From the NCBI RefSeq assembly GCF_004331955.1, contig NZ_CP036532.1, positions 868,001 to 932,000 of the forward strand: DNA of 64,000 bases, read 5' to 3'. The position numbers and the translations under genes are program-made. This DNA comes from Roseitalea porphyridii. Its GTDB lineage: Bacteria; Pseudomonadota; Alphaproteobacteria; Rhizobiales; Rhizobiaceae. Under the pieces are notes generated by a model. The model searched no databases and was not told the origin of the DNA. It saw nothing but the letters and a program-made list of their open reading frames with translations. This document shows, in pieces, positions 45,744 to 54,010 of this stretch; the first letter of the stretch is position 1, and each line of letters starts with the position of its first letter.

Positions 45744-46778
45744 TCAGCGCAGATAGCCCAGTTCGCGCCAGATCTCGTAATTGTCGCGGAATTCGGTGTA
45801 GGACGCCCAGGTCCGTGCGAAGTCGGCGTCTTCGGTCAACTCATCGACCACCTCAAGCCACGCCGTCTGCATTGCCTCGAGGATTTCCGGCGACCAGGTG
45901 TGCAGCGTCACGCCCTGTTCCTGAAGCTGTGCCAGGGCATCGAACTGGATCGCTTCGCCCCATGCGATGGACTCGGCGACAGCCGAACGGCACACCTCGT
46001 TGACGATCGCCTGATTGCGTTCGCCCAGATCGTTCCAGACATCGAGATTGATCAGCAGGGAGAACAGCGAGGTCTGTTGATGCCAGCCCGGGAAGTAGTA
46101 GTGGCCGGCATAATTGTTCATGCCCAGCGCGAGATCGAGCGCGGGCATCGAGATTTCCGCCGCATCGATCGTGCCCAGTTCGAGCGCCGGCACCGTGTCG
46201 CCGACCGGCAGGGTCTGTGCCGAGACGCCCAGCTTCTCCATCACGCGCGCGCCAAGGCCGAAGAAGCGCATCTTCTTGCCCTTCAGGTCATCGAGCGTTT
46301 CGATGGGCTCGCGGAACCAGCCCGACGCTTCCGGCGGGATCGTCGAGCACAGGATCGGCTTGATGTTGTGGCCGGCCGAGATCTCGTCCCAGATCTCCTG
46401 ACCGCCGCCATGGTAGTACCAGGCCAGGTATTCCGGCGCCTCCGGTCCGAACGGCACCGAGGTGAACATGGCCGCCGACGGGATGATGCCCTGCGCGAAG
46501 CCCGGCGAATACCAGGCGGCGTCGACCGCGCCGGTGGAGACCGCGTCCCATGCCTCGGGGGCCGGCACCAGCGCGCCGGGCTCGTTGAAGTTGAGCGACA
46601 GTTCACCGCCGCTGATCAGCTCCATGCGCTTGCCGATCTCCTGGCCGATCTCACCGATGATCGGAAACGTGCCCGGATAGACGCTGGTCATTTCCAGCGT
46701 CTGCGCATGCGCCGTCGCCGAAGCGAACAGAGCAGCGCCGATCGCCACGACCGCGACGGAGTTGTTAGATGCCTTCAT
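45744..46778 (-). CDS. TRAP transporter substrate-binding protein (DctP family)
   Basis: A 344-residue periplasmic binding protein with a Sec signal peptide (SVAVVAIGAALFASATAHAQ, cleaved near AHA-Q). It has the usual organisation for the DctP family; the carboxylate-binding Arg region is near PPEASGWFREPIETLDDLKG. The start at 46778 has GGGAGGAA 4 nt upstream. The preceding SDR stop lies 14 nt inside this gene. The ligand is unknown; neighbours suggest an acid that is activated to a CoA thioester. Confidence 0.95.
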   Translation of the reverse strand: MKASNNSVAVVAIGAALFASATAHAQTLEMTSVYPGTFPIIGEIGQEIGKRMELISGGELSLNFNEPGALVPAPEAWDAVSTGAVDAAWYSPGFAQGIIPSAAMFTSVPFGPEAPEYLAWYYHGGGQEIWDEISAGHNIKPILCSTIPPEASGWFREPIETLDDLKGKKMRFFGLGARVMEKLGVSAQTLPVGDTVPALELGTIDAAEISMPALDLALGMNNYAGHYYFPGWHQQTSLFSLLINLDVWNDLGERNQAIVNEVCRSAVAESIAWGEAIQFDALAQLQEQGVTLHTWSPEILEAMQTAWLEVVDELTEDADFARTWASYTEFRDNYEIWRELGYLR

Positions 46779-47586
46779 GGTATTCCTCCCTTTTGTGGAA
46801 TGCTCTTTCGGTGGCAATGACACCGGCCGAAAGGAATCCGCCGTCGGCCGCGAGCACCTGCCCGCAAACGAAACCGGATGACGGCGAAACGAGAAAGCCG
46901 ATCACGTCGGCGATTTCCTCGGGCGAGGCGTATCGTCCGATCGGCATGCGGGCGATCCAGGCCTCCCTGGCTCCCGGCGACGCGGTGACGCCCCGCACCA
47001 TCGGTGTGTCGACGGGGCCCGGCGCGACGGCGTTCACGCGAATGCCCAACGGAGCCAGTTCGGTCGCCATGGTGCGGGTGAGCTGGTGAACGGCGCCCTT
47101 GGAGGCGCCGTAGGCGCAACGCCCCGAATTGCCGGTCAGGCCGGAGACCGAACCGATATTGACGATGGCCGCAGGCCCGCCGTTGGCGCTTTGATGGGCG
47201 TCCACGAACCGGCGTGAGGCCATGAAGGTGCCCATGACATTGACCTCGAACATGGTGCGCATCAGTTCGTCGGTCGTGTCGAGGAAGTGGCGGTTTCGCG
47301 CGATGCCGGCCGCATTGATCAGGCCGCCCGGCCGCCCGCCGAGTTGTCGCAAGGCGGCCCTGAAGGCCGCATCGAGTGCCTCGCCGTCGCATATGTCGAC
47401 ACAGGCCGCCATCGCCCGGTCCGGCCGCCACCAGCGCTCGTCGCGAAGCGAGCCAAGAGCCGCCTCGTCGCGGTCGAGCAGTGCGACCTGCGCGTCCCGC
47501 TCAATGAGCCATGCGGCACAGGCGCGGCCAATGCCTGAGGCGGCGCCCGTGACGAAGCACACCGTGTCGGCGAACGGGCCGGTCAC
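46765..47586 (-). CDS. Short-chain dehydrogenase/reductase
   Basis: A 273-residue classical SDR: cofactor motif FVTGAASGIGRACA, acidic LLDRDEA (NAD-type), NAAGIARNRHFL, active site CAYGASKGAVHQLT and APGPVDTPMV. It probably oxidises a hydroxyl group of the operon's substrate or its CoA ester. The GTG start at 47586 overlaps the stop of the upstream PPC gene (GTGA) and is preferred over an ATG at 47631 that would overlap that gene by 49 nt. Its 3' end runs 14 nt into the TRAP SBP gene. Confidence 0.9.
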   Translation of the reverse strand: MTGPFADTVCFVTGAASGIGRACAAWLIERDAQVALLDRDEAALGSLRDERWWRPDRAMAACVDICDGEALDAAFRAALRQLGGRPGGLINAAGIARNRHFLDTTDELMRTMFEVNVMGTFMASRRFVDAHQSANGGPAAIVNIGSVSGLTGNSGRCAYGASKGAVHQLTRTMATELAPLGIRVNAVAPGPVDTPMVRGVTASPGAREAWIARMPIGRYASPEEIADVIGFLVSPSSGFVCGQVLAADGGFLSAGVIATERAFHKREEYHEGI

Positions 47587-48005
47587 GGTCTCGGCTCCGC
47601 AGCATTCTCGGGCGTCTCCGAAACGACCCATTCCTCGATGGCCAGTTCGAACGTCACGCAGACGAGGTTCTTGCCGCGCATGAACCGGCCGCCGCCGATG
47701 CGGCCGTCAGGTCCTGCGATCATGCCGTGCAGGACGGCCACCGGTTTTCCGCCGGCGGCCGTCCGTACCTCACCCGCAAGGCCGACCACTTCGACGGCCG
47801 GGCCGTAGACCACGGTCTCCGACCCGTCGCCGCAATCCACGCAGGCGTCTGTCAGGCTGCCAAGGCTGCCACGGATGAAGCCGTTGAGAACGCCGGCCTC
47901 GTCGCAGATCGTTTCGATGGCCGTGACCAGGTCTTCGTTCGGCCTCACGCGGCCATAGACAACGCGCCCGACCGAACCCGCCTCCGCGTGTACCAATTCC
48001 CCCAT
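47583..48005 (-). CDS. PPC (DUF296) domain protein, divergent copy
   Basis: A 140-residue single PPC domain: GRVRPNEDLVTAIETICDEA, GFIRGSLGSLTDACVD, VVGLAGEVRTAAGGKPVAVLHG and GGGRFMRGKNLVCVTFEL. In metal-binding PPC domains the conserved strands carry HxH and GGHL; here these read VLH and GGRF, so two putative metal ligands are missing. It is directly preceded by a second PPC gene that keeps them. Overlaps the next stop by 1 nt (TGATG). Biochemical role unknown. Confidence 0.82.
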   Translation of the reverse strand: MGELVHAEAGSVGRVVYGRVRPNEDLVTAIETICDEAGVLNGFIRGSLGSLTDACVDCGDGSETVVYGPAVEVVGLAGEVRTAAGGKPVAVLHGMIAGPDGRIGGGRFMRGKNLVCVTFELAIEEWVVSETPENAAEPRP

Positions 48006-48553
48006 CACGCCGGCTCCCCGATGGCGGCCGGCGCGAACACGGCATGGTTGGTTTCCAGGTCGGGCGACTGGTGCACGTCGATCTGCTCGAAGAAGGTCGC
48101 GCGCAGGCGCAGCCCCTCGCGGCCGACGATGCAGCGAGCCGGGTCGAGATGCCCGCCTCCAAGTGTGCCGCTCGCCGGCAGTGCGAACCACGCATGGCTG
48201 TGAACCATCCGCGCGCCGTCGACGGACCATCCGATCGTCGCCGAGCCGCCGAGCACGGTGGCATCGGCAAAGCACAGCCAGTCCGTATAGGTCGCAACGG
48301 TCCGCCCGGTAACATCGGGCGCGGCAAGGCAGTGCACGCACCGGGAAAGCTCGCCCGACAGAAGCGTGAAGACGGCGGCAGGCGCCTCGCCAGCGGCATC
48401 GACCAGACCGGACAGGAGGTCGACTCCCGTGGGCAGCACGACAAGGGCCGCCCGGGCCGAAGGCTCGCTGGCGGTCACGAGCCGCGACGCTGCCGCAGGA
48501 CCGGGGTGGCGCATGGAGCGCGGCTCAAAGCGCGTGGCGATATCGGCGATCAT
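48005..48553 (-). CDS. PPC (DUF296) domain protein, canonical metal-site copy
   Basis: A 182-residue PPC-type protein. An N-terminal about 50 residues precedes the domain, which begins near LPTGVDLLSGLVDAAGE and carries MVHSHAWFALPASGTLGGGHLDPA, retaining His-x-His and GGHL, the presumed metal site. PPC domains form trimers; together with the divergent copy downstream it could make a hetero-oligomer. The start overlaps the stop of the acyl-CoA ligase gene (ATGA). Function unknown; some PPC proteins bind DNA, others may be enzymes. Confidence 0.75.
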   Translation of the reverse strand: MIADIATRFEPRSMRHPGPAAASRLVTASEPSARAALVVLPTGVDLLSGLVDAAGEAPAAVFTLLSGELSRCVHCLAAPDVTGRTVATYTDWLCFADATVLGGSATIGWSVDGARMVHSHAWFALPASGTLGGGHLDPARCIVGREGLRLRATFFEQIDVHQSPDLETNHAVFAPAAIGEPA

Positions 48554-50145
48554 TGCGCCTCCTCCGCCAGATCGTCCCCGGCCTGCAGCCGCTCGAGGAT
48601 CGCCTGCCTGACGAGGTTCTTGGTAACCTTTCCGTAGCCCGACCGCGGCAGCTGCTCGAAGCGCTCGAACCGTTTCGGGATCTTGTAGGATGCGATCTTG
48701 CCGGACAGGTGGGACTTCAGGTCGGGTAGCGGGGCATCCGGGCTGCGCAGCACGATCGCCGCCACGCCGATCTCGCCCCATTTGTTGTCCGGAATCCCGA
48801 CGACGCTGACCTCGCAGACTTCGGGATGGGCGGCCAGCTTCTCCTCGATTTCGAGCGGATGAATATTCGAGCCGCCCGAGATGAACATGTCCGACTGGCG
48901 CCCGGTGATGTAAAGGAAGCCTTCGTCATCGAAATGGCCGACATCGCCGGTGCGGAACCACCCGTTCCGGAAGGCGGCGGCATTGGCCGCTTCGTCGTTG
49001 TAGTAGCCGCTGAACACGGCCGGACCGATGACGCATATCTCGCCGGTTTCGAACGGGCCGAGACTGCGTCCTTCCGCATCCTGGATCGCGATCTGCATGC
49101 ATGTCCGTGTGAAGCCGCAGGTCCCGATCCGCGCCTCCGGACAATCTTCGATTGCGTGCATGTGCGGCGGTAGGACCGTGATGTTGCCGGTCACCTCGCC
49201 CAGTCCGAAATACTGGACGAGACAGGGGCCCAGCTTGCGCAGTGCCTGTTTCTGATGCGCCCGCAGCATCGGCGCGCCCGCATAGATGACATGGCGCAGG
49301 CTGGTGTGGTCGAACCGGTCGGCTGCCTCGTGCTCGGCCAACGCGGAGAGGATGCTTGGCACGGTGAAGATGTTGGATATCCGGTGCTTCTCGATCAGCG
49401 CGAAGACGGCAGCCGGATCGAGACTGCCGGGATCGGAAAGGACCGTTCCGACACAGCGCGCCACCTGAACGAGCTGATGGATTCCGGCGCCATGCGAGAG
49501 CGGTGCAACCACCAGCGAACGGTCCGTTTCGGTCATGCCCGGCATCAGATCGGCGAGGTGGTTGTTGATCACGAATGCCATCTGGCCGTGGGTCAGAACG
49601 CCCGCCTTCGGGCTTCCCGTCGTGCCCGAGGTCAGAAAGAACCAGCAGGGGTCGTCACGCTCGACGGGTGCCGCCCGGAACCTGTTGCCGTGACCCGCGC
49701 GGACCAGATCGCCATAGCGGTATTCGCCCGGCCGCGGTTTGCCGATGCAGATCGCCAGCCTGGCGCCGGCCGCGAGCGCCGCATCGGCGTGCTCGGCAAA
49801 GGCCTCGTCGTAGATGACGGCCGAGGCGTCCGTGGTCTTGGCGATATGGGCCACGTCATCGGGCACCACGCGGTAGTTCGTGGGCACCCATACGGCGCCG
49901 ATCTTGAAGATGGCGAACATCGTCGCGAACATCTCGTTCGAGTTGCGCGCGTGCACGAGCACCTTGTCACCGCGCCCGATGCCGAGCTTGCACAGTGAGT
50001 TCGCCGCGCCGTCGACACGAGCGTTCATCTCGGCCCATGTCCAGACGCGATCTCCGCTGACGATCGCCTGGCCCGTCGGGTATCGGCGGGCGGCCTCGGT
50101 GAGCAGGTCGCCCAGGTTCATCACCCTGTTTGAGATACGCTGCAT
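48550..50145 (-). CDS. AMP-dependent acyl-CoA synthetase/ligase
   Basis: A 531-residue ANL-superfamily enzyme. Motifs: P-loop-like FFLTSGTTGSPKAGVLTH, YFGLGEVTGNI, TGDVGHFDDEGFLYITGRQSD and the C-terminal catalytic Lys region RSGYGKVTKNLVRQ. It should activate the acid imported by the TRAP system to its CoA thioester. The ATG at 50145 lies 10 nt after the thiolase stop; an internal ATG at 50121 (MNLGDLLTEAA) is possible. Confidence 0.93.
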   Translation of the reverse strand: MQRISNRVMNLGDLLTEAARRYPTGQAIVSGDRVWTWAEMNARVDGAANSLCKLGIGRGDKVLVHARNSNEMFATMFAIFKIGAVWVPTNYRVVPDDVAHIAKTTDASAVIYDEAFAEHADAALAAGARLAICIGKPRPGEYRYGDLVRAGHGNRFRAAPVERDDPCWFFLTSGTTGSPKAGVLTHGQMAFVINNHLADLMPGMTETDRSLVVAPLSHGAGIHQLVQVARCVGTVLSDPGSLDPAAVFALIEKHRISNIFTVPSILSALAEHEAADRFDHTSLRHVIYAGAPMLRAHQKQALRKLGPCLVQYFGLGEVTGNITVLPPHMHAIEDCPEARIGTCGFTRTCMQIAIQDAEGRSLGPFETGEICVIGPAVFSGYYNDEAANAAAFRNGWFRTGDVGHFDDEGFLYITGRQSDMFISGGSNIHPLEIEEKLAAHPEVCEVSVVGIPDNKWGEIGVAAIVLRSPDAPLPDLKSHLSGKIASYKIPKRFERFEQLPRSGYGKVTKNLVRQAILERLQAGDDLAEEAQ

Positions 50146-50155
50146 GGCCGGCGCC

Positions 50156-51325
50156 CTAGCGAAGACGCTCGAGGATGGAGACGTAGTTGGCGACCGCCGC
50201 ACCGCCCATGTTGAAGACACCGGCCAGTTCGGGCGCGTCGAGCTGCATCTCGCCGGCATCGCCGCAAAGCTGCATCGCTGCCATGACATGCTGCGACACG
50301 CCGGTCGCACCGATCGGATGGCCCTTGGACTTGAGGCCGCCGGACGGGTTGACCGGCAAGCGCCCGTCTCGTGTCGAAATGCCCTCGTCGATGACACGGG
50401 CTCCGTCACCCGGCTCGGCCAGGCCCATCGCCTCATATTCGATCAGTTCGGCGATGGTGAAACAGTCGTGGGTCTCGACGAACGACAGATCGTCGTTCGT
50501 GACGCCCGCGGCGCTGCGCGCCGCTGACCATGCGCGTGCCGCGCCCTCGAAGGCGGTTGCCGTCCTCAGGCTCAACGGAAGATAGTCGTTGACCTGTTCG
50601 GCTGCGCGGAAATGGACCGCCTTCCTGGCCGTGCGCAGTGCCGTTTCGGTGTCGGTCAGAACGACCGCGGCGGCGCCGTCCGAAATCAGCGAGCAATCGC
50701 TGCGCCTGAGCGGGTCGGCGACGAGCGGGTTCTTGTCGGACACCTGCCGGCAGAACTCGTAATCCAGCGCCTTGCGCATGTGCGCATAGGGGTTCTTCGC
50801 GCCATTGTGATGGTTCTTGGCCGCGATCCGCGCCAGGCTGTCGGTCTTGTCGCCATGTTTCTGGAAGTAGGCACGGGCGATCCCGGCAAAGACGCCGGCA
50901 AACCCGCCTTCGACGTCCGCTTCCTGCTTGTGGTACGAGGCGCCGAGCAGGATTTCGCCGACCTCCGAGGTCGGGGTCGCCGTCATCTTCTCGACACCGA
51001 CGACGAGAACGTGCCGCGCCGACCTGCTTTCCAGCGCGCGCAGGCCGGCATGAATGGCGGCCGAGCCGGTGGCGCAGGCGTTTTCCACGCGCATGGCGGG
51101 CACGTGGCGCAATTCCGGAACGGCCAGCGCGACCAGCGCGCCCAGAAAATCCTGCCGCCCGAAGCCATTGTTGAAGGCGCCGACGAAGACCGCGTCGATG
51201 TCAGCCGGCTCCAGGCCGGCATCCGCAATGGCCGGTCCGGCAACCTCGGCGATCAGCGCTTCGGCGTCGACCGCCTCCGACCTGCCGAACCGTGTGTGTG
51301 CCCACCCGGTGATGCATGCTGACAT
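50156..51325 (-). CDS. SCP2/SCP-x-like thiolase
   Basis: A 389-residue thiolase-fold protein. The nucleophile Cys is in VENACATGSAAIHAGL and the second catalytic block is NPSGGLKSKGHPIGATG; TSEVGEIL and NHHNGAKNPYAHM are typical of SCP-x type thiolases rather than classical FadA. No DUF35 OB-fold partner is adjacent, unlike many such thiolases. First gene of the operon, divergent from the Lrp-type gene; it would cleave a 3-oxoacyl-CoA produced by the SDR. Confidence 0.92.
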   Translation of the reverse strand: MSACITGWAHTRFGRSEAVDAEALIAEVAGPAIADAGLEPADIDAVFVGAFNNGFGRQDFLGALVALAVPELRHVPAMRVENACATGSAAIHAGLRALESRSARHVLVVGVEKMTATPTSEVGEILLGASYHKQEADVEGGFAGVFAGIARAYFQKHGDKTDSLARIAAKNHHNGAKNPYAHMRKALDYEFCRQVSDKNPLVADPLRRSDCSLISDGAAAVVLTDTETALRTARKAVHFRAAEQVNDYLPLSLRTATAFEGAARAWSAARSAAGVTNDDLSFVETHDCFTIAELIEYEAMGLAEPGDGARVIDEGISTRDGRLPVNPSGGLKSKGHPIGATGVSQHVMAAMQLCGDAGEMQLDAPELAGVFNMGGAAVANYVSILERLR

Positions 51326-51380
51326 TTTGCCCTCCCGCTCGTCGGACGCATACTATGTCCGAGCTTGAGCAAATTCTTGT

Positions 51381-51421
51381 CTGATTATCTTGTTCTGGGT
51401 ATTTTTTTGACATACAATCAG
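51381..51421. promoter_or_regulatory. Candidate control region with CTGATT/AATCAG inverted repeat
   Basis: Inverted hexamers CTGATT (51381-51386) and AATCAG (51416-51421) bracket an A+T-rich tract with a consensus -35 TTGACA (51407-51412) directed toward the Lrp gene. Likely shared promoter/operator of the divergent thiolase and Lrp units. Confidence 0.4.
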
Positions 51422-51449
51422 CAGGTTTTTACCGGATTGAGCATGAAAC

Positions 51450-51911
51450 ATGTCTGCCATTGATGATACGGATCGCCGGATTCTGCGCGTGATGCAGGAG
51501 GATGGATCCTTGACCGTTTCGGAGATCGCCGAGCGGGTCGGGCTGTCACAATCGCCCTGTTCGCGGCGCATCAGCCGGTTGACGGAAGAGGGCATCATCT
51601 GCGGCAAGGTCGTCCAGCTCGACCGAAAGAAGCTCGGCTTCGACGTGATCGTCCTGGTCCGGATCAAGCTGACGGAGCATGGCCGCCAGGCTCTGAACGT
51701 GTTTCAGGAAGCGGCAATGCTGATTCCCGAAGTGCAGGTGATCCAGCTCATGCTGGGCGAGTTCGACTTCAACGTCCGCGTGGTGGTGCGCGACATGGAC
51801 CATTTCCAGACGCTTCTGCGTGAGAAGCTGGTCATGCTGCCGGGCGTCCAGGAGATTCAGAGCACGGTCATTCTCGAGGAAATGAAGTACACGACGTCGC
51901 TGCCGCTGTGA
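51450..51911 (+). CDS. Lrp/AsnC family transcriptional regulator
   Basis: A 153-residue Lrp-type protein: HTH LTVSEIAERVGLSQSPCSRRISRLTEEGIICGK and RAM domain with VLVRIKLTEHGRQ and VIQLMLGEFDFNVRVVVRD. Divergent from the thiolase-ligase-PPC-SDR-TRAP operon, hence its probable regulator. A 7-bp hairpin follows the stop. Confidence 0.93.
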   Translation: MSAIDDTDRRILRVMQEDGSLTVSEIAERVGLSQSPCSRRISRLTEEGIICGKVVQLDRKKLGFDVIVLVRIKLTEHGRQALNVFQEAAMLIPEVQVIQLMLGEFDFNVRVVVRDMDHFQTLLREKLVMLPGVQEIQSTVILEEMKYTTSLPL

Positions 51912-52361
51912 GGGTGCCGACGTTCCCCGTCGGCCCAAGGCTCGACAAGGATCGAGCGCACGCTCGCGTCGTCGATCGAGGTCTTCAGCGCCCGCGTTTC
52001 TCGTTCTGCGAGATAGGATGACGGGGCGATGCCGTTCGATCGCGGTTCTGATCGCACCATCGATCGTATCCGAACAGTCGAGCGGGAGCAGGGGTTTGCG
52101 AAGTGGCCGCTGGGCGCCCTGGCCGCATTTCGCAGACCCGGCGCCCGCCTGTGCCCAGATCGCGCAAAGCAGCGCGCCCCGCATCGATGATCGAAGGCGA
52201 ATGGTACCCAAGTAGAGAAGGGTAATTCCTTGCGGTTGACCGCGCTCGAAAGCGGGCCTTTACTCGCGCCAATCGGTCGCCGCGGCCATCGCCCGGACGT
52301 CCACCATCGCGGCCCGCTTCGGGTCGCCACCCGAAAACCCGTTTTGGGAAAGGCATCATCC
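51912..52361. other. 450-bp gene-free region
   Basis: Starts with a small hairpin GCCGACG/CGTCGGC (51916-51934). Nothing else is recognised; frames on both strands are short, overlap coding sequence or are Arg/Ser-rich. It must contain the oppA promoter and a long 5' leader or an eroded gene. Confidence 0.55.
51916..51934 (+). terminator. Weak hairpin after the Lrp gene
   Basis: 7-bp perfect stem with a 5-nt loop, 5 nt beyond the stop; no T run. Confidence 0.4.
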
Positions 52362-53948
52362 ATGCTGCTCAACAGGAACCTCACGGCCGCGGCAGCGGCC
52401 ACGGCGATCGCGCTGCTTATGGCCGCGCCCGCCGACGCGCGCGTTCTGAACATGCACAATGGCGGCGACGTCACCTCGCTCGATCCGCACAAGGTCTCCG
52501 GCGACTGGGAGAACCGCGTCGTCGGCGACATCTTCGAGGGGCTCGTCACCGAGGACGTCAATGCCGAGCCGATCCCCGGCATGGCCGAGAGCTGGGAAAT
52601 CTCCGACGACGGGCTGGTCTACACCTTCACGCTGCGCGAGGACGCGGTCTGGTCCGACGGCGAGCCGGTGACGGCGGACGATTTCGTCTTCGCGTTCCAG
52701 CGCCTGATGGACCCCGCAACGGCCGCCGACTACGCCTATCTGCAGTACACGATCAAGAATGCCGAGGCGATCAACACCGGCGAGAACGAGGCGCTCGACA
52801 GCCTCGGCGTCAAGGCGCTCGACGACCGGACGCTCGAGATCACGCTGGAGAACCCGACGCCCTACCTGCTCAGCGCCCTGACCCACTACACCGCCTATCC
52901 GATCCCGCAGCACGCGGTGGAAGCCAATGGCGACGAGTGGGTGCGCGTCGAGAACATCGTCGTCAACGGGCCCTACAAGCCCACCGAATGGGTGCCCGGC
53001 TCGCACGTTCTCACCGAGATCAACGAGAACTATTACGACGCCGGAAACCTGGCGATCGAAGGCGTGAAGTTTTTCACGCTGGAAGATGAATCGGCCGCGC
53101 TGAAACGCTACCGTGCCGGCGAGTTCGACATCCTGACCGAGTTCCCGACCGACCAGTATCAGTGGATGCAGGAGAACCTGCCGGGCGAGGCGCGAGTCGC
53201 GCCGTTCGCGGGCCTTTACTACTACGCGGTCAACACGCAGCAGGAGCCGTTCACCGATCCCAACGTGCGCAAGGCGCTGTCGATGTCGATCAACCGCGAG
53301 GTGATCGGTCCGCAGATCCTGGGCACCGGCGAACTGCCGGCCTATTCCTGGGTTCCGCCGGGCATGGCCAATTACGGCGATCCGGCGCGCGTCGACTGGG
53401 CCGACATGGACTATGGCGCCAAGGTCGAGGAAGCCAAGCGGCTGCTCGAGGAAGCCGGCTTCAACGAGGACAACCCGCTGTCGCTCCAGTTGCGCTACAA
53501 CACCAACGAGAACCACAAGCGCATCGCCGTCGCCGTCGCCGCCATGTGGAAGCCGCTCGGCATCGAGGTCGAACTCTACAACACCGAGACCAAGGTGCAC
53601 TATGACGAGCTGACCAAGGGCATCCTCGATGTGGCGCGCGCCGGCTGGCTCGCCGACTACAACGACGCCTTCAACTTCCTGCAGCTTCTGGAAACCGGCG
53701 TTCCGTTCAACTACGGCCGCTGGTCGAACGAGGACTATGACGCGCTGCTGGACGAGCAGGCGACCATCACCGATCTGGAAGAGCGCGCGGCGGTCATGAA
53801 GGAAGCCGAGCAGATCGCGCTCGACCAGTCCGCCTCCATCCCGATCTACTATTATATCTCGCGCAACGTCGTGAAACCCTACATCGAGGGGTTCGAGGAC
53901 AATGTGTTCGACATCCACCGCACCCGCTGGATGTCGATCAACGAGTAG
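52362..53948 (+). CDS. oppA: Oligopeptide ABC transporter substrate-binding protein
   Basis: A 528-residue periplasmic binding protein of the SBP_bac_5 family with a Sec signal peptide (LTAAAAATAIALLMAAPADA). Family landmarks: MHNGGDVTSLDPHKVSGDWE, GLVYTFTLREDAVWSDGEPV and NEPFTDPNVRKALSMSINRE type region (VNTQQEPFTDPNVRKALSMS). Binds oligopeptides, possibly murein peptides. GGGAAAGG precedes the ATG at 52362. First gene of a five-gene opp operon. Confidence 0.95.
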   Translation: MLLNRNLTAAAAATAIALLMAAPADARVLNMHNGGDVTSLDPHKVSGDWENRVVGDIFEGLVTEDVNAEPIPGMAESWEISDDGLVYTFTLREDAVWSDGEPVTADDFVFAFQRLMDPATAADYAYLQYTIKNAEAINTGENEALDSLGVKALDDRTLEITLENPTPYLLSALTHYTAYPIPQHAVEANGDEWVRVENIVVNGPYKPTEWVPGSHVLTEINENYYDAGNLAIEGVKFFTLEDESAALKRYRAGEFDILTEFPTDQYQWMQENLPGEARVAPFAGLYYYAVNTQQEPFTDPNVRKALSMSINREVIGPQILGTGELPAYSWVPPGMANYGDPARVDWADMDYGAKVEEAKRLLEEAGFNEDNPLSLQLRYNTNENHKRIAVAVAAMWKPLGIEVELYNTETKVHYDELTKGILDVARAGWLADYNDAFNFLQLLETGVPFNYGRWSNEDYDALLDEQATITDLEERAAVMKEAEQIALDQSASIPIYYYISRNVVKPYIEGFEDNVFDIHRTRWMSINE

Positions 53949-54010
53949 GACGAAACGTGTGACCCTGTCCGGCGGCCCGCGCGGCCGCCGGATACCTCCG
54001 GAGTGTCGCC

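Noticed and set aside
51985-52359. Short frames on either strand in the oppA leader region
   Set aside because: Arg/Ser/Pro-rich, no ribosome sites, partly overlapping the Lrp gene or the oppA signal sequence.
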